Part shown: one piece after another, positions 46,197 to 58,769 of the stretch
Numbering within the stretch: the stretch's first letter is position 1
Layout: each line of letters starts with the position of its first letter
Translations under genes and position numbers: made by a program
Assembly: GCA_022578965.1 (NCBI GenBank)
Contig: MU400510.1
Location: 1 to 64,000 of the forward strand
Direction of reading: 5' to 3'
Origin: Xylaria sp. FL1777
Taxonomy: Eukaryota; Ascomycota; Sordariomycetes; Xylariales; Xylariaceae
DNA length: 64,000 nucleotides
Notes under the pieces: model-generated
Told to the model about the DNA's origin: nothing
Seen by the model: only the letters and a program-made list of their open reading frames with translations
The model's database searches: none

Positions 46197-48720
46197 ATGA
46201 GATCTCTCGCCGATGCTTCGTAAGCCTTGCAGCTATCCAGGTGCCGTGATATTGAACTAAGACGTGGGCTGATCCACCCTTGCCTCCAGCTCGCGATGGC
46301 AAGAGACTCTCAAGCATAGCTCTGGTCTGGCAGACCTGCAGCGAGCCGTGCAGGGCGACAGACCCGATAGTCCCTGTAGAACGGGATGCAGGTCTGTCTG
46401 TTGGAAGGTCTGTCTGCATGCCCTTCTGACCTAGATGCTTCATCGCGAACGGGGCGTGCTGATGGGCAGTGCAGGCCTTCTTGCTGAACCAGACAACTGA
46501 CACCAGTAACTGGGCTCACGCGCTCCTGGAGTCACGAAGCTCTTACGCCTCTCTGAGAGAACATTTCTTGAAGTACTGCAAGCACCCGGAATATCTCACG
46601 GCTGGAAATTCTGATCCGCTGGCGGACGACGCTAATGTCAGTCGCCTTATGTTTCGCATCGTCCGCGTGGTTGTATGATTGTTAATACGTTGCAGTCGCC
46701 GTGGAACACGTACCGTCAAGATGAGATATTGCGAGCTGAGATCCTTCAAGATGTCCAGCGCTTACCCGATGAACCATTCTACCACCAGCCACTCATCCAG
46801 ACGCTCATCACGGATGTTCTTTTCATCTACTGCAAACTCAACCCCGACGTTGGGGGATACCGCCAAGGTATGCATGAGCTTCTAGCACCGATAGTCTACG
46901 TCGTCGAGCAAGATGCAATTGATCCCGCAGATGCCTCTTCGGGTGACTTTGGTGACTTAAGGATGGTGGAGATGCTGGACGCTTCATTCATCGAGCATGA
47001 CTCTTTTGCTCTTTTCTCCAGGGTCATGGACTCTGCAAAGGCATTTTACGAGACTAGTGAGTCTTCGGATAATACAGGGAGCGCCGCTTTCAGTATACAG
47101 TCAACGAAATCTTCAATTGTTGAAAAGAGCCAGTATATCCATGAGGTCTGCTTATACAAAGTTGACCCTGAGCTCTCTGATCATCTCAAGAATATCGAAG
47201 TTTTGCCACAGGTTTTTCTCATGTAAGCTCCCACGTCATGCAACCATATATCCTGATAGGCTGATCCCGCCGATTACCAGTCGCTGGATCCGGCTCTTAT
47301 TTAGCCGCGAATTTCCCTTTCATCAAATGCTCATACTGTGGGATACCTTATTCTCCATCGATCCAACTTTTAATCTTATAGGCCTTATTTGTACCGCGAT
47401 GCTACTAAGGATAAGGTGGGATTGTAAGACGCACATATTGAAAAAGAACAATAAGACAAAAAGGATGTTGAGTGTACTAATTAATGTATATTAGTGCTCG
47501 AAGCTGACTACAGTGTCGCATTACAACTACTGCTCAAATACCCAGTACCACAGCCTCCAAACGGGCCACACACGTTCATAGACGATGCAGTTTACTTGAA
47601 GGATCATCTGAACACTGCTGGGGGCGCAGCGTTAATATCAAAATATACGGGACGAGCCCCTAACTCACCAAGTATATCAAGTCCAACAACACCAAGGGCA
47701 ACTGCCCCTGGCCTTCGACGAAAATTGGCAGGGGCCCGATCCCCACTCTCGCCTACACGTTTTCGTCCGCCCCCGGGTGGTGTTGAAGCTCTGTTCGGTG
47801 CGGCTAAGAACGTGCTCGAGCAAGGCGAGAGGCTAGGCATCAACCAGGCGGTCCGAGACGCGATGGTCGAGATCCGCCGTAACGTCCAAGAGGCCAAGAC
47901 ATCGATGAAGACGAGTAGGGACCTCTTCTCCGAACCGCGGCCGAACACGGCTATCCGTGCCGTCGCGGTCATGGACCGCCGAAACCGACAACTGGCTTCC
48001 ATGCTCGACGAGCCAATCGCTTCCCTGAGGAATCTAAGCACTGCGTCAGAGCTAGGCGAGGAGAAGCAGAAGGTGCAGGACGCGCTCGAGGTCGCCGTGG
48101 CGAAGCTCCAATTCATCAAAGTCTATCTCGAGGACTCGACCTTAGCTCTCCCGGACTCAGACGGCGCCCAGGACGGCCCCGCTTCCCCCAAACTAGCAGA
48201 AAGGAAGCTCGATTCCGAGCCATTGAGCAATGCTGTGGCTGCCATGGCCCTGAACTCACCCATGGTGATCGATTCGCCAAACCCTAGCAGCGACGAAGCG
48301 CTAAAGCCGGCATTAGCGTCAGACCAAGATTCGTGCAAGCCCGATGATGCTGGCGCTACGGTTGGAAGGATAAGCACAGACCCTCTCGGCGTTGAGGCGT
48401 CAAGTACAGTGCAGACACTCCAACGACCCCAGCTCCCAATCCCGACACGCTCAACGCTGGCGCAGTCCTCCTTCTCCTGGATGTTAGAGCCCGATGTCTC
48501 ATCTCAGGGCTCCACAATGTCTACAACCTCTATGTTCGGGTCTACGTCGGCCTCCAAGTCCGATAGTATGCACCGCAAAAAGCCGTCTGCGAACGCGAAC
48601 CGCGAGCGCACGGCCTTCCTCTTTGGCGAAGTTCCCTCAGATGCCGAGGGGAACGCCATTCGCGAGGAGGACATCTTCGGGCTAGAGCCTATACGGAAGA
48701 AGGGAGGGATAAGGAGATAG
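46197..48720 (+). CDS. TBC-domain Rab GTPase-activating protein, TBC1D5-like (732 aa, six exons)
   Basis: Stimulates GTP hydrolysis by a Rab GTPase. Exons: 46197-46219 (23 nt), 46290-46407, 46475-46636, 46696-47222, 47281-47423, 47495-48720; introns 58-71 nt, phases kept throughout, 733 codons. The start gives MRSLADAS-SRWQETL. The TBC domain fills about residues 30-300. Both catalytic fingers are present: Arg123 in ILQDVQR and Gln158 in GGYRQGM. GYRQGMHELLAPIVYVV and RWIRLLFSREFPF followed by LLEADYSVALQLLLKYP are the arrangement seen in TBC1D5, which acts on Rab7 with retromer. The C-terminal 400 residues are disordered and Ser/Pro-rich, with a helical segment at about 390-490. Reading exon 1 as a short microexon is supported by phase and by the Trp-Lys block that follows. 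Confidence 0.92.
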
Positions 48721-49377
48721 AAACTTCACAGTAGAAAGACCCAATAGATGCAAATATGTCATCACTCTTCACGTGTAGCATGTGTTCGTAATTGACTGAC
48801 TAATTCAGCTGTATACCACACGTTTCGAAACCCGCGAATCGAAAAAGAATTCCAGAAGTGGGGAGAAATGGAAGGCCCCTGTGTATTACCATGTCGAAGT
48901 TCTCTCTCTAAGGTTCCCGAGCGCCGCCCAAATGCTGTACGTACCCAGGTCGTTATATACGATGTGATCTCTAGAATAAAGGAAAAGGGGAAAGAGAAAG
49001 GAAGGAAAACGAGGAACAAGTAGCTAAACAAAATATTCGCTACCATAGGCGTCCATGATCATTTTATCCCTGTTCGCTCCTCGTCACCCGCGCTCTTGAA
49101 AAGATAGGAAAAGGAATGAAAAGAAAAGAAAAACAAAACAAAACAAAAAAGAAGGGAGAGAGAAAGAGAAAGATCTTCCTATGGGTATCTCTTATTCCAC
49201 CACTAACAATAGAAAGCCGGGGGAAAAGGCAAATGCTTTCTTTAAAGTTGTATCTTGTATACATCCCATACCCCGTGACCCCGTTTCTTCCATGCGCCGC
49301 CTTCCTAGACTTCTAGGCCAGTCAAGTCTCTTCTCTCATGTTAAACTTTCCTCATTGCTCATATGAAACGTCACATT
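48721..49377. other. Convergent 3' spacer
   Basis: 657 bp between the ends of the TBC gene and the PAS kinase gene. Contains an A-rich purine run (49105-49170) that is a plausible poly(A)/terminator region for the minus-strand kinase gene. Nothing else seen. Confidence 0.5.
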
Positions 49378-52300
49378 TCATTCCATATGACACCAAGGGT
49401 GCTGGAGCACCTGATCGATATCGTATCGTTGCGAAACGTCTCGGTTGAGCATACAACGGATTAGGTTGATACTCTCGTCACTGATTGTGTATGGCACCCT
49501 TAGATCGCGATCCATGATCTCGTCGATGCTGTAAAAAGGATTTTCTTTATAAATGATGGTGTAGAGCAAGATACCGAGCGCCCAAACATCCTGCTCTTTC
49601 CCGCCATACGGCTTTCCGGCTAGAACCTCAGGAGCGGCGTAGTCTAAATGTTATCATGTCAATAACAGTCTCGAAATCCTAGTGAGTGCTGTGCATCTAT
49701 AAACCTACCGATAGTGCCCACGAAAACGTCAAAGGGTCCACTCTTGATATACGCTGCACTTCCAAAGTCGATGAGTTTAATGTGACCTTCGCCATCTAGA
49801 ACCACGTTCTCATCCTTGATATCACGGTGGACCACTTTTGCCTTGGTATGTAAATGGTGTATAGCCTTAGCAACCTGAACAAAGATGCTACGGCATTCGT
49901 CCTCGTCCATATTCGCGCGAAGTTCGATATAATCGAAGAGATCCATACCTGGGAGGCCGTGGGGGGTCATTTCTATGTAGTAGTTGGTCTCGTCTTCAAA
50001 GAAATCTTCCATCTCCACAATATTGGGATGCTTTAAGCCGTCTCGCCGGAGGTAATCCAGAACGTGTATCTCAAGTGGTACGGTGCCTAGTCGTCGATCC
50101 CTGGTCCAAGTATCGACAAGAATGCGCCGTTTCGTCACGTATTTTAAAACGACCTTCTTTCCACCATTACGCTTATACCGAGCTAGTTTGACTTGGCCGT
50201 AGGCACCCTGACCCATGTCCTCCAAAATCACGAAACTATCTATAGTCTTCTTTTCAGATGCCGCGGGGTCGAGGTTTGAGATAGATGTCTTTCTCTCTGG
50301 TAGATCAGAGACGCCTGCTATTTTCTTAGCAGCGTTAATCGCTACATCCTTGAGTTGCTTAGACAATGAAGTTTTAGGCGGCGGGGAGGTCGGTCTGCTA
50401 TCGTCTGAATCCGACGTAATGACCGGAGGTGTATGGGCCGGAGTTTGGCCTGGTGACGGCTGGCGGGGAGGAGTCACAGCACCAGATAATACCGGAGGGC
50501 CTACAGGAGGCAAATTCTTAGAGGCGTGTAGATGCCTAGAATATGTAATCCACAGTGCATACACCATTTCCGACTCCACGCTCGATGAGATGGTCTCATC
50601 TGCTGATGAGTCGTCATCGCTCGTGCCGGAATCGTTACTTGATTGTTTCTCGCTCTTCACTACCCGCATCTGCACGTCGATTTTCAATTTAGTGCCGTCT
50701 CGATGTCTAGCTAATAAGCCATCTGGGCTGAGGAAAGTAGATGCTGCATCAGGTCGACCCTCACGAATACCTACTAGCGCTGAGGCTTTTCTGAAGCTGT
50801 GCTCCGGAATGACAATTCCGTCCCGAATCTGCACCCCATCTTGCTGCTGTAGAACCTGAAGTATTTTGTCAAAATCTGGCAGAAGAGCATTGATCGATTG
50901 GCCTTCGGGTTTCTCGTAACCAAACAGAGCACCGCAAAATGCAGAGTTTGAGCTTTTAATCCTCAGCGTATCAGTGCTTACGACAATAATACCCGCGATA
51001 TGAGGGAAGCAAGAAACGCGAAGCTCCATCTCACCCCTAGTCTGTGCAACCGTAGCAGGAATATTCACATTCCCACCGTTGCGACAGGTAAAATATTTGC
51101 GCTTCGCAATCTGTGCATAATCGACTTCACCAAACCTTGGGTCAATACCTTGCCGGGGAATGCGGGCGATGAGTCTGCCGACGTCTATCCCAGGAACGAT
51201 GTTTTCTTGTCCCCATATTGGCAAGGTGTCGCCGGTGATGTTAGTGACGACTCCGTCATCATCCAAGGTCAAGAAGGCAACATCTTCGTGAATTTCTTCT
51301 AGAACCCAGATCAGTCCGACTTTCTTCTCTTTCACCCAGAGACTCGCAGAACCGGTTGCGCCGTTACGCTTCTGTATCGGCACCACATCTCCACAGAGTA
51401 ATACGCCTCTCGGCCGAGAGTGAGAGTTAGGACCGCGTGTCTTGGGTGCCGACGGATCGCTATTATGAATCGTCACAGCGCGACGTACAGAGGCCTTGGG
51501 TGGTTGGGATCTAGAATTTGGCTTGTTCAACAATTGTGCAGTGATACCCCCCCGGCCGCCAAGTAAAGCTGAACCCATTGACGGCGCAGGTCGAGTAGGT
51601 GCCATGCGAGTGGTGGCTGGCTCTACAGCCTCAGATTCGGCCTGTAGGAGCTTATTTTCCAACCACGCCCGCCGCTCTTCTTGGACAACCTCTAAAATTC
51701 CCATTTTCCGAACCTCTGCCTTAGTCACCCCGAAAACTAGACAAGCTAAATCATTTGCGGCGATGATGGTCCATGGCGGCCGAGCTTGTGTTGTAAAGAT
51801 GGCCTGTGCGGCGGGCACCCACCGTGACGAATGTCCATGTACTGCAGGTCCCAGGGCGCCAGATTGAGCAAGAGATGTAAAGGATCGAGACGGCGTCGCT
51901 GGGGACAACAATGCTTCGGGGTAGGTACTACTAGGCTGGCTAGCAACGAAAGGGCGGGCCATAGCATCCAAGAGTTTCTGCTGAACAGCCGCCGCGGCTA
52001 CATCCGTAAACGTTCGTCGCAAGCTGTTAGGCCTTGTCACCGGGGGTGATGTTTTTGTAGTAGAATTACTCTCGTTAGTAGGCGTTCTAGACGAATTCTC
52101 CGACTCTGTTTGGTCATGTTGCACCTCTAGATGGTTAAGACTTCGTATCTTCTCATCCCTAAGCTGGGGTTTAGCACTGGGTGCCTTTTCTGGCAACAAT
52201 GTAGGCGGCCGAGTGGTAGCGGGAGAGACCATCGGAGTCGCATACGATTCGGGGCTACCAGTCCTAGGTATAAATTGACGATCGAAGACGTTCTCGCCGG

Positions 52301-53526
52301 ACATGTCGGCCGGTCCACTTACAGGGTGAGCGACGTGAATAGGGTCGACGCTGGGCAAATTCCCTGCGTCGACAAGTTGTGCTCTAGCAAGTAAGTCAAG
52401 CACATTCTGAGTTTCCACGTCACCAGTCACTCTAGCTTGGGCGCTGGCAAGGGCAGCATTAGACGAGAGGGTCCATCCCATACGGTCTTTCATGAACTCT
52501 ATGGATCGCTTCAACACATTTTGGCGATTATGTATGAGATCTTCCGACTGATGCGCGAAGGAGAAGGAATGCAGAGACTCAGAAGGAAAGCGGGAGAGAT
52601 CCTCCGCGAAACTGGGAGAACAGGGCGCCGAGGCTAGTGGCCCCTGCGAAAGCATTATGTTTAGAGAAGTAGAGCGCGCGAGACTCAATGAAGGGCTCCT
52701 GGACGACGCGGCAGTTGAGGGTATGGTTGGATTGCGCGGAGTAGGATTCTGACGGATGCGACGAAGACCAGAGAGGCCGAGCCCGTGGTCATGCTCGGCG
52801 ATTATGGAGGTAGATCGGCTGGCAAGGCAGTTGCAAAGTCAGTCATGGGCGAAAGGCTGAGGGATTTGTATGGGGTGGTCTGGGTGCTCATGTGCGCAAG
52901 GACAGAAGAGGCTGAGTAGGTGTGCGCATGTGACGCGGTGCGAAAGACCATGTACGTAATGAATGGAGTGCCGTGGATGAGGGCGGCCAGGGTCATAATG
53001 GGAACAGTATATATAATGTAGGCTTGCACGTATCTCATTCACACCATTCACGTGGCTGTATGAAGGCAGCAAGTCTGCGCTATTCTATTGAGAGCTGGCA
53101 CCGTGGAACATACCTCTTGGCAGAGTCAGGCTCGAGAGACAAGGCCTCGGCGTCGAACGAAAAGCGAAACCTGGGCTGAGGGTCATCGACGTCGGCATCG
53201 CTCTCGGCGACGACAGGCAGGTGTCCGGTGCTCCGATTCTTGGGGATCTGTAGTTCCGGGGTGAGCTTGCTCCTTGCAGGCAGGCGGCCGCGTTGGGCCG
53301 GGGCTTGGGGGTGTTGCTGTTGCTGTTGCTGGTCGTCATCCTGAAGGCTGGCAGTGTCGGCGCCTATATCGGGAGGACCGGGTGTCAGCAGTGTTTGGGG
53401 GCTGTGGACACATCATCTTGAACCTGCAAGACAGGGCGGACTGGACGAGACACGGGCGGAGCAAGCAGCAAACAGCAAACACAACGACTCACCGAGATCT
53501 TGGCCGTCGCCATGAATATGGTTCAT
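49378..53526 (-). CDS. PAS-domain serine/threonine kinase (1219 aa, four exons)
   Basis: Homologue of PAS kinase (yeast Psk1/Psk2), which links nutrient state to sugar storage and translation. Exons: 53526-53493 (34 nt), 53363-53114, 52818-49709, 49643-49378; introns 129, 295 and 65 nt; phases fit and total 1220 codons. The first exon gives MNHIHGDGQDL and joins GADTASLQDDD. A PAS fold lies at about residues 435-500 (WTIIAANDLACLVFGVT), a second at about 700-760 (IIVVSTDTLRIKSSNSAFCG). The kinase domain runs from about 955 to the end: GQGAYGQVKLARY loop, Lys987 in VVLKYV, Asp1094 in VHRDIKDEN, Asp1112 in LIDFGS, and GTIDYAAPEVL in the activation segment, joined across the last intron. All catalytic residues are present. 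The 5' exons are less certain than the rest. An ATG frame at 53339 in another phase is rejected. Confidence 0.9.
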
Positions 53527-53675
53527 ACTTGGTAGTGACAACAGACACCGGGCAAAGGGATGGCACTAGTTCAGAAAGCCCGCTGAAAGTGTGGACGGAG
53601 CAGCAGCGCCAGACGTGAGAAGAATGAGCGGGCAGAAATGCAGAAAGGAAACGAAAAGACAGAGACCGAAAGGAG

Positions 53676-53710
<35 letters not shown>
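53676..53710 (+). repeat. (GGAGAAC)5 tandem repeat
   Basis: Five perfect 7-bp units directly adjoining each other, about 150 bp upstream of the PAS kinase start (on the opposite strand it reads GTTCTCC). Confidence 0.9.
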
Positions 53711-53715
<5 letters not shown>

Positions 53716-54778
53716 CGCGAGACTGGCTCAAGCTGGCGATGTCGATGTTGGTGGGTGGGCAGGCGCTTGTGTGGGAGAAACGGAATGCTATGCTGTCGAG
53801 GCCGCGATGCGAACGCGGGGTTGAGTGTGCTGTGCTGTACTAAGTATGAGGGACTGGAGTGGAATCCAAAGACTTTGGATTTGACTATTCTCGAGTTGGG
53901 GTTTAATTTACCTACCCAGGTACTGTATGTAGGATGCCTGTCTCCTCTTCCTCTTCATCGGGCAAATTTCTGTGCTTTCCTGTCAGGTTTCGGTGGCACG
54001 TTAGACGGTAGGTACTTAAGGTACCTCGGCACTGCGGAGACTCTAACAGCGGGTACCCAACACTATAGGGCAACTATACATTACTGCCGCTTGTGAAGAA
54101 CCGTCTTCGGGCTTGTATATCGACCTCTAGCTGCGTGGCTACTGGTGGCTTTTGTCTCAAGGTAGGTACATATGCGTACTTGGAAGCGGACAGTGGACCA
54201 GTGGCCGCTGTGGTGGTACTGCTACCGCTGAAAACAGCGTCTAAAAAGCCGGGGAACCCTGTAGATCACCCGCCACCATGACATATGACATGCCTGACCA
54301 CGTAAATACCAACTTTACGCAGTAAATGGCCTACCTCTACTACCACCGACATAGAAGTACCTAAGTATATACTTACCTACCTAATATATAATGTATTCCC
54401 ACCATATGGATGTTCAATCGTCTTCAGCCTTTGGGCCGATAGCCATAAAACCATCTCTTCACTTTTCAACGTTGGAATGAGAGCTAGAACGCTGTCTTGT
54501 ACTTTAATCCGGATTTCGACACGTGTCAGTGGCTTACAAGGACCATTCACCCTATTTTATGCCGACGATAATAAGTTTTTGGTTCGACCACTGTGGGTTA
54601 TGCTATGTCCCGAAGGTGTGCCAGGATGCGGTATTCCGCTATCCATCCCGCAAACTCGTGGGGGGTGGCCAAAAACCATGGCTAGGTTGAGATGGACAAA
54701 GTTTCTTTCTATTAACAGCAGACGACGCAGGTAGGCCTAAAATCTTGTATCAACAATTCCCCGCGCCAAAGTTCATGA

Positions 54779-54802
54779 TCTCTCTCTCTCTCTCTCTCTC
54801 TC
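54779..54802. repeat. (TC)12 microsatellite
   Basis: Twelve uninterrupted TC units in the spacer between the PAS kinase promoter and the phosphodiesterase 3' end. Confidence 0.9.
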
Positions 54803-56004
54803 CTTCTGTAGAACAGTCACAAGCCCAACTCCTTCAACCCAGGTAAGGCCCATCTAGATATTCGCCGAATACATAATCCACGCTTGGAAAACAAAGTGCT
54901 CGAAATTCGTGGGCACAGGCAATGTATGATGTGATGTAAGTGGGAGAGATAATTTCCATTAGTACTAGTAGTTATATCCAACCAATCAAAAATAGCGCTA
55001 TCCAACCTTTCTAAACCACTCTTCAACTTCCAGGTTCCATTGCTACTCGTTCCCCTCATACTATACTATAAGATCGCCGAGGACGAAGTGAATGCGCGCT
55101 TCACGCGGGCTCGCTTAATCTGTTCAGTGGTATGGAGTAAACTAGTTTTGTCATCCATCATCGAATATTTACACTATGATACAAACAAATCCCTACTAGT
55201 CTCCAAGTCAACAAAGACCATTCTAGGCTAATGCGGAGCATCATGATTCGATATCTTCGAGTATGTGCCATCCGGGGAGAAAGTATCATGCAGTGAGTGT
55301 AACCATACAAAGGTAATAGATAATACCAACTGGAAGCTAAGGCGGTTCAGCCTACCTAGGTAGTCAACCTATTGTAATATATAAGGTGTAGTACACACAA
55401 CAAACGTAATACCTCAAGACGACGGGGTATGAGTTGACTTTGCGAGCATGTGCTCTCTGAATTCGCCTGCGTTTGCATCTCAGGCGTCCACTAGCCGGGG
55501 AGGTATCTTCTTATAATCCAATAAACAACCTCGCTCTTTAAAATATAAACTCCACTGTTTCCTTGCTCCTTTCTCCTTTCCCCTCCCCATTCCCCTATTC
55601 TTCCTTCTTCCCTTTCTACGCGCAACTTGGAGTCAGCAGCAACTGGTCTTCATCAACTACCTGAATACCTGAACGCCACCTATGCAACCTGCAACAATGC
55701 TTTTCTAATCACTTCCCCGGTGTCGTCCATCGCACATGTTCTATGCGCCGCGCCAAATGACTCTTGACGCCGCCGGGGATATTGTCCCTTCCAGCGCTAA
55801 TATACAGTATGTACGTAGAAACAAGCATGCATCCGTTCCTGTGCTGGCCCTATACAGTTGCCACCTCGTTCATTTAGCCGCCCGTGTCTTCTATTTTGCT
55901 GGGTATCATAATACTTTAGGTCATAAAAGGAATAGATGTTCCTCATCAAAGGCATCGATGAGGTGCTAGCGCTTTCGTTTCATCAATTGGATCGGGTCAA
56001 GCCT

Positions 56005-58769
56005 TCAGCTGCCTGATCCACCAGAAGCAGGAGAGCCCGCGCCTTTATTTCGCCTGAAGAATGTCGAGACATTCATCCTGAAACGGCTCGTCTTTTTCTT
56101 GAGGGTTCCATCGGGCTTGAGGGTACCATTTGACTCTTCTTCTGACACTTGGGTTGAATCTGCGGCTGCAACAGGCGTAGTGGTCCGGGACGAGTCCGGC
56201 GCCGTGACTACTGTCGTCGGGTCGCTCGATGGCCGTTCCACGGAGTCGTGGCTGACAATGCTTGTCCCTTGCGTGCTTGGAGAAAGCGGCATTTTGCCAG
56301 TGGTAGCGCTGGTAGCCTGAGACTGCCAATCTCCAGAGCACGGGACAGAATTACTTCCTTCAGTAGTGTTGCTTGAGCGTTGTTTTCCATTATGCCTTAT
56401 AAGTCCATCCTCGTGCCCACTGGCGTTAAATGGGTGGTCGACTGCCAAGTCTGTGACGTTATCAAAGGAAGTAGTTATAGCGTTGATTTCTTTGTACTGA
56501 CGTGATATATCAGGAATTTGGGTCAGTTGATAAGGAGGCGCAGAACTAGCTTCCTTCATTGTAGTCTGATTAGATGGAACCGGAATCAGATCGGTTGGTT
56601 CCGTTCCGATGGAAGAGTACTCTTCGTCTGTTAAGCTTTCAACTAGCTTCATTATGTTCAAGTCGAGTGGTTGTTGAGTTAACAGCTTCTCGCTCTCTTC
56701 TGCCATAACTGGTATTTTCTCGAGCGCCTTCTCAAAATGTCCCGTATTCTTCTCGGCTTCCAATACTGTGTATTGCATCTGAGGTAATACTTCAGCTACG
56801 CCTTTAAATAGTGGAATAGCGAACAGCTTTACAAAGCCAAGTTGAGCTGTAGCAAGTGACCGGAAATCCTTCTTCGGAGGTTGGATAAGTGATGATTGGA
56901 TTCCGATCTCGTCTTCCATCGCAGCTTGCCTAGAGAACTCATCGCACAAAATATTCATCCATTGGAGGGCGGCATCGTATTTGCGGGCCTGGAATACATG
57001 AATTAGACTAAATGCAGCAGACCACACGTAGTCGAAATACAATACTTACTACATTGCTGATGTCCGCACATTTGATCAACAACGAACAAATCAGCGCCTT
57101 CTGCTCCTCACGAGTGCGGTCGGACCACTCATCAATCATCGGGTTCAACTCTAACTCTTTTCGAAGCTCGTTTAATTTCTTCATGTAGTCAAAATGCAGA
57201 CCCATGTCTGTCGCAAGGATGGAACTGATCATCAGAGTGCGCATTTTTCTGTCTTCGAAAACCCGCGGCCAATGCCTTCGGAGGATTTGCGAATAAGCCG
57301 CACAATGGAACGATTCAAGAACTGACCGATCATTGTATAATTGAGCCAAAGGGGCATTGAGAGCGACAAGAAACCCATTATTGACGCCGGGATGGCCCAC
57401 ATCGTGACCGATAGCGCTAACAAGGAGCGTCAAAGCCTCAAATGGCTGTAGCAAAGACGTGATTGGCGATCTCTGTGTAGTGGGCAAAGAGTGAGGCGCG
57501 GTTGGATAAGGCGGCAACGCTTCAATATGAATCAGGAAATCAAACGTAGCTTGCAACACATCAACCGCGTGTCGGAAATTATGATATGGTACAAACTGAT
57601 TGTACGCTGCGCGGCATGCAACAAGAAATGTTGTTAGCTGATCTATCCTCTGTATTAGCCCAATGACGCAAACAAACGTGAGTTTTAGGTTCAAGAATCA
57701 TTCACCTGTGGGTAGCCGCCACTTCTCCAATTCTGGCATCGCTAACGCATGCTTGAACATCAGAGTTGCAGCAATTAGAAGCGAGTCGTCATCAAAGCAA
57801 GGGGCGCAGAAATGCCATTTCCCTAAAGCTTGTTCGATTTCCATGCAGCGTTTGGACGACACATCGATTCTCACAGTGGGAATACGGCTCTCATTCTCTT
57901 CACCAGAACGACAGATACCACCCATCAAGCCAGACACCATAGCCTCCCTCAAATAGGCAAATGGCTTTTCTTCGTGAACTCCAACCCAGGACCGTTTCCG
58001 TCCCCTTCGAATTTCGAGTAATGCTTCTTGATCCTTGACTGCTTCCTTATGTGCGCGGTATGCGTGGCCCTCGAGCGTTGTGAGGGTTTCCACGTGAATT
58101 GGACTCGCCATAACGTCAACAGCACCCGAGTCGAGGCATCTTCGTAGTAGAGCGCGACTTGTCATCGAATTGCTCGAGGAACTCTGAGACTCTGGAAGGT
58201 ATGCGGCATCTACAGACTGTAGTGATTCCCCATTGGTACCATCTGTCGATGACGGGGTTCGTAACAAAGAGAGACTAACAACTGGGATAGGCACAACCAG
58301 CTTCGAGAGGCTCTTCAAGTGTGTCTCATACACGATCTTCTCTAATAGCCCTATTCCATATAGACTTTTCACCAGGCCGTTTTCATTGCTGTCGTTGGAG
58401 GGGACCCTCGAGCAAGGTGAAGGGTCGCGTGACATAAGTGTCGCTTCAGGCGGCTCCTCGTCATGCGCTGTATCTATTAGTACAAGTGTTGGCCTTAGCT
58501 CAACCATTGAAGTGTCGTTTAAATAGACGAGTTTCTCCATGCACTCGACACCATTTGTACACAAATGTACTGTAGGATGATGCATTAGCTAACAATGTCC
58601 ATTAGGGGTATGTGACAAACTCACCATGACCAAAAGCATTTAAGAGCAGTTTCAAATTAGCCCTTAGCTCACCGGTCTCGTGCAGATCTGTGGCAGGTAA
58701 CCTGAGTAGCCGGTCCTTGTAGACATTTCGGTCTACGTATATAACATTGCAGCCGGTATCATTATCCAT
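56005..58769 (-). CDS. PDE2: 3',5'-cyclic-nucleotide phosphodiesterase with receiver-like N-terminus (861 aa, four exons)
   Basis: Class I (HD-type) phosphodiesterase that hydrolyses cAMP and so limits PKA signalling; like yeast Pde2 and mould PdeH. Exons: 58769-58625, 58569-57706, 57642-57050, 56988-56005; introns 55, 63 and 61 nt; 862 codons with matching phases. The catalytic domain covers about residues 338-650: VPYHNFRHAVDVLQ (His357, His361), GHDVGHPGVNN (His416, Asp417, His420), CADISNVARKYDAA (Asp530) and the closing helices (FVKLFAIPLFKGV). All metal ligands are present. The N-terminal 250 residues resemble a receiver fold: NVIYVD at 8-13, TLVLIDT with Asp81, and GAVDVMASPIHVETL at 197-211, but the usual Lys before Pro is Ser204. 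The C-terminal 190 residues are Ser/Thr-rich and end in a basic KKKTSRFRMN stretch. Confidence 0.92.

Larger units (their letters stand above)
53527..56004. other. Intergenic, 2.5 kb
   Basis: 53.5-54.1 kb is the probable PAS-kinase promoter with a GGAGAAC tandem repeat. A (TC)12 run is at 54779-54802 and further pyrimidine-rich sequence at 55550-55620. TAGGTA motifs recur at 54010-54025, 54357-54385 and 55350-55370. No gene recognised. Confidence 0.5.

Noticed and set aside
53085..53339. ATG frame beginning MTTSNSNSN at the 5' end of the PAS kinase gene
   Set aside because: It is in a different phase from the frame that splices correctly into the kinase; the spliced frame gives a continuous acidic/basic segment and correct total length.
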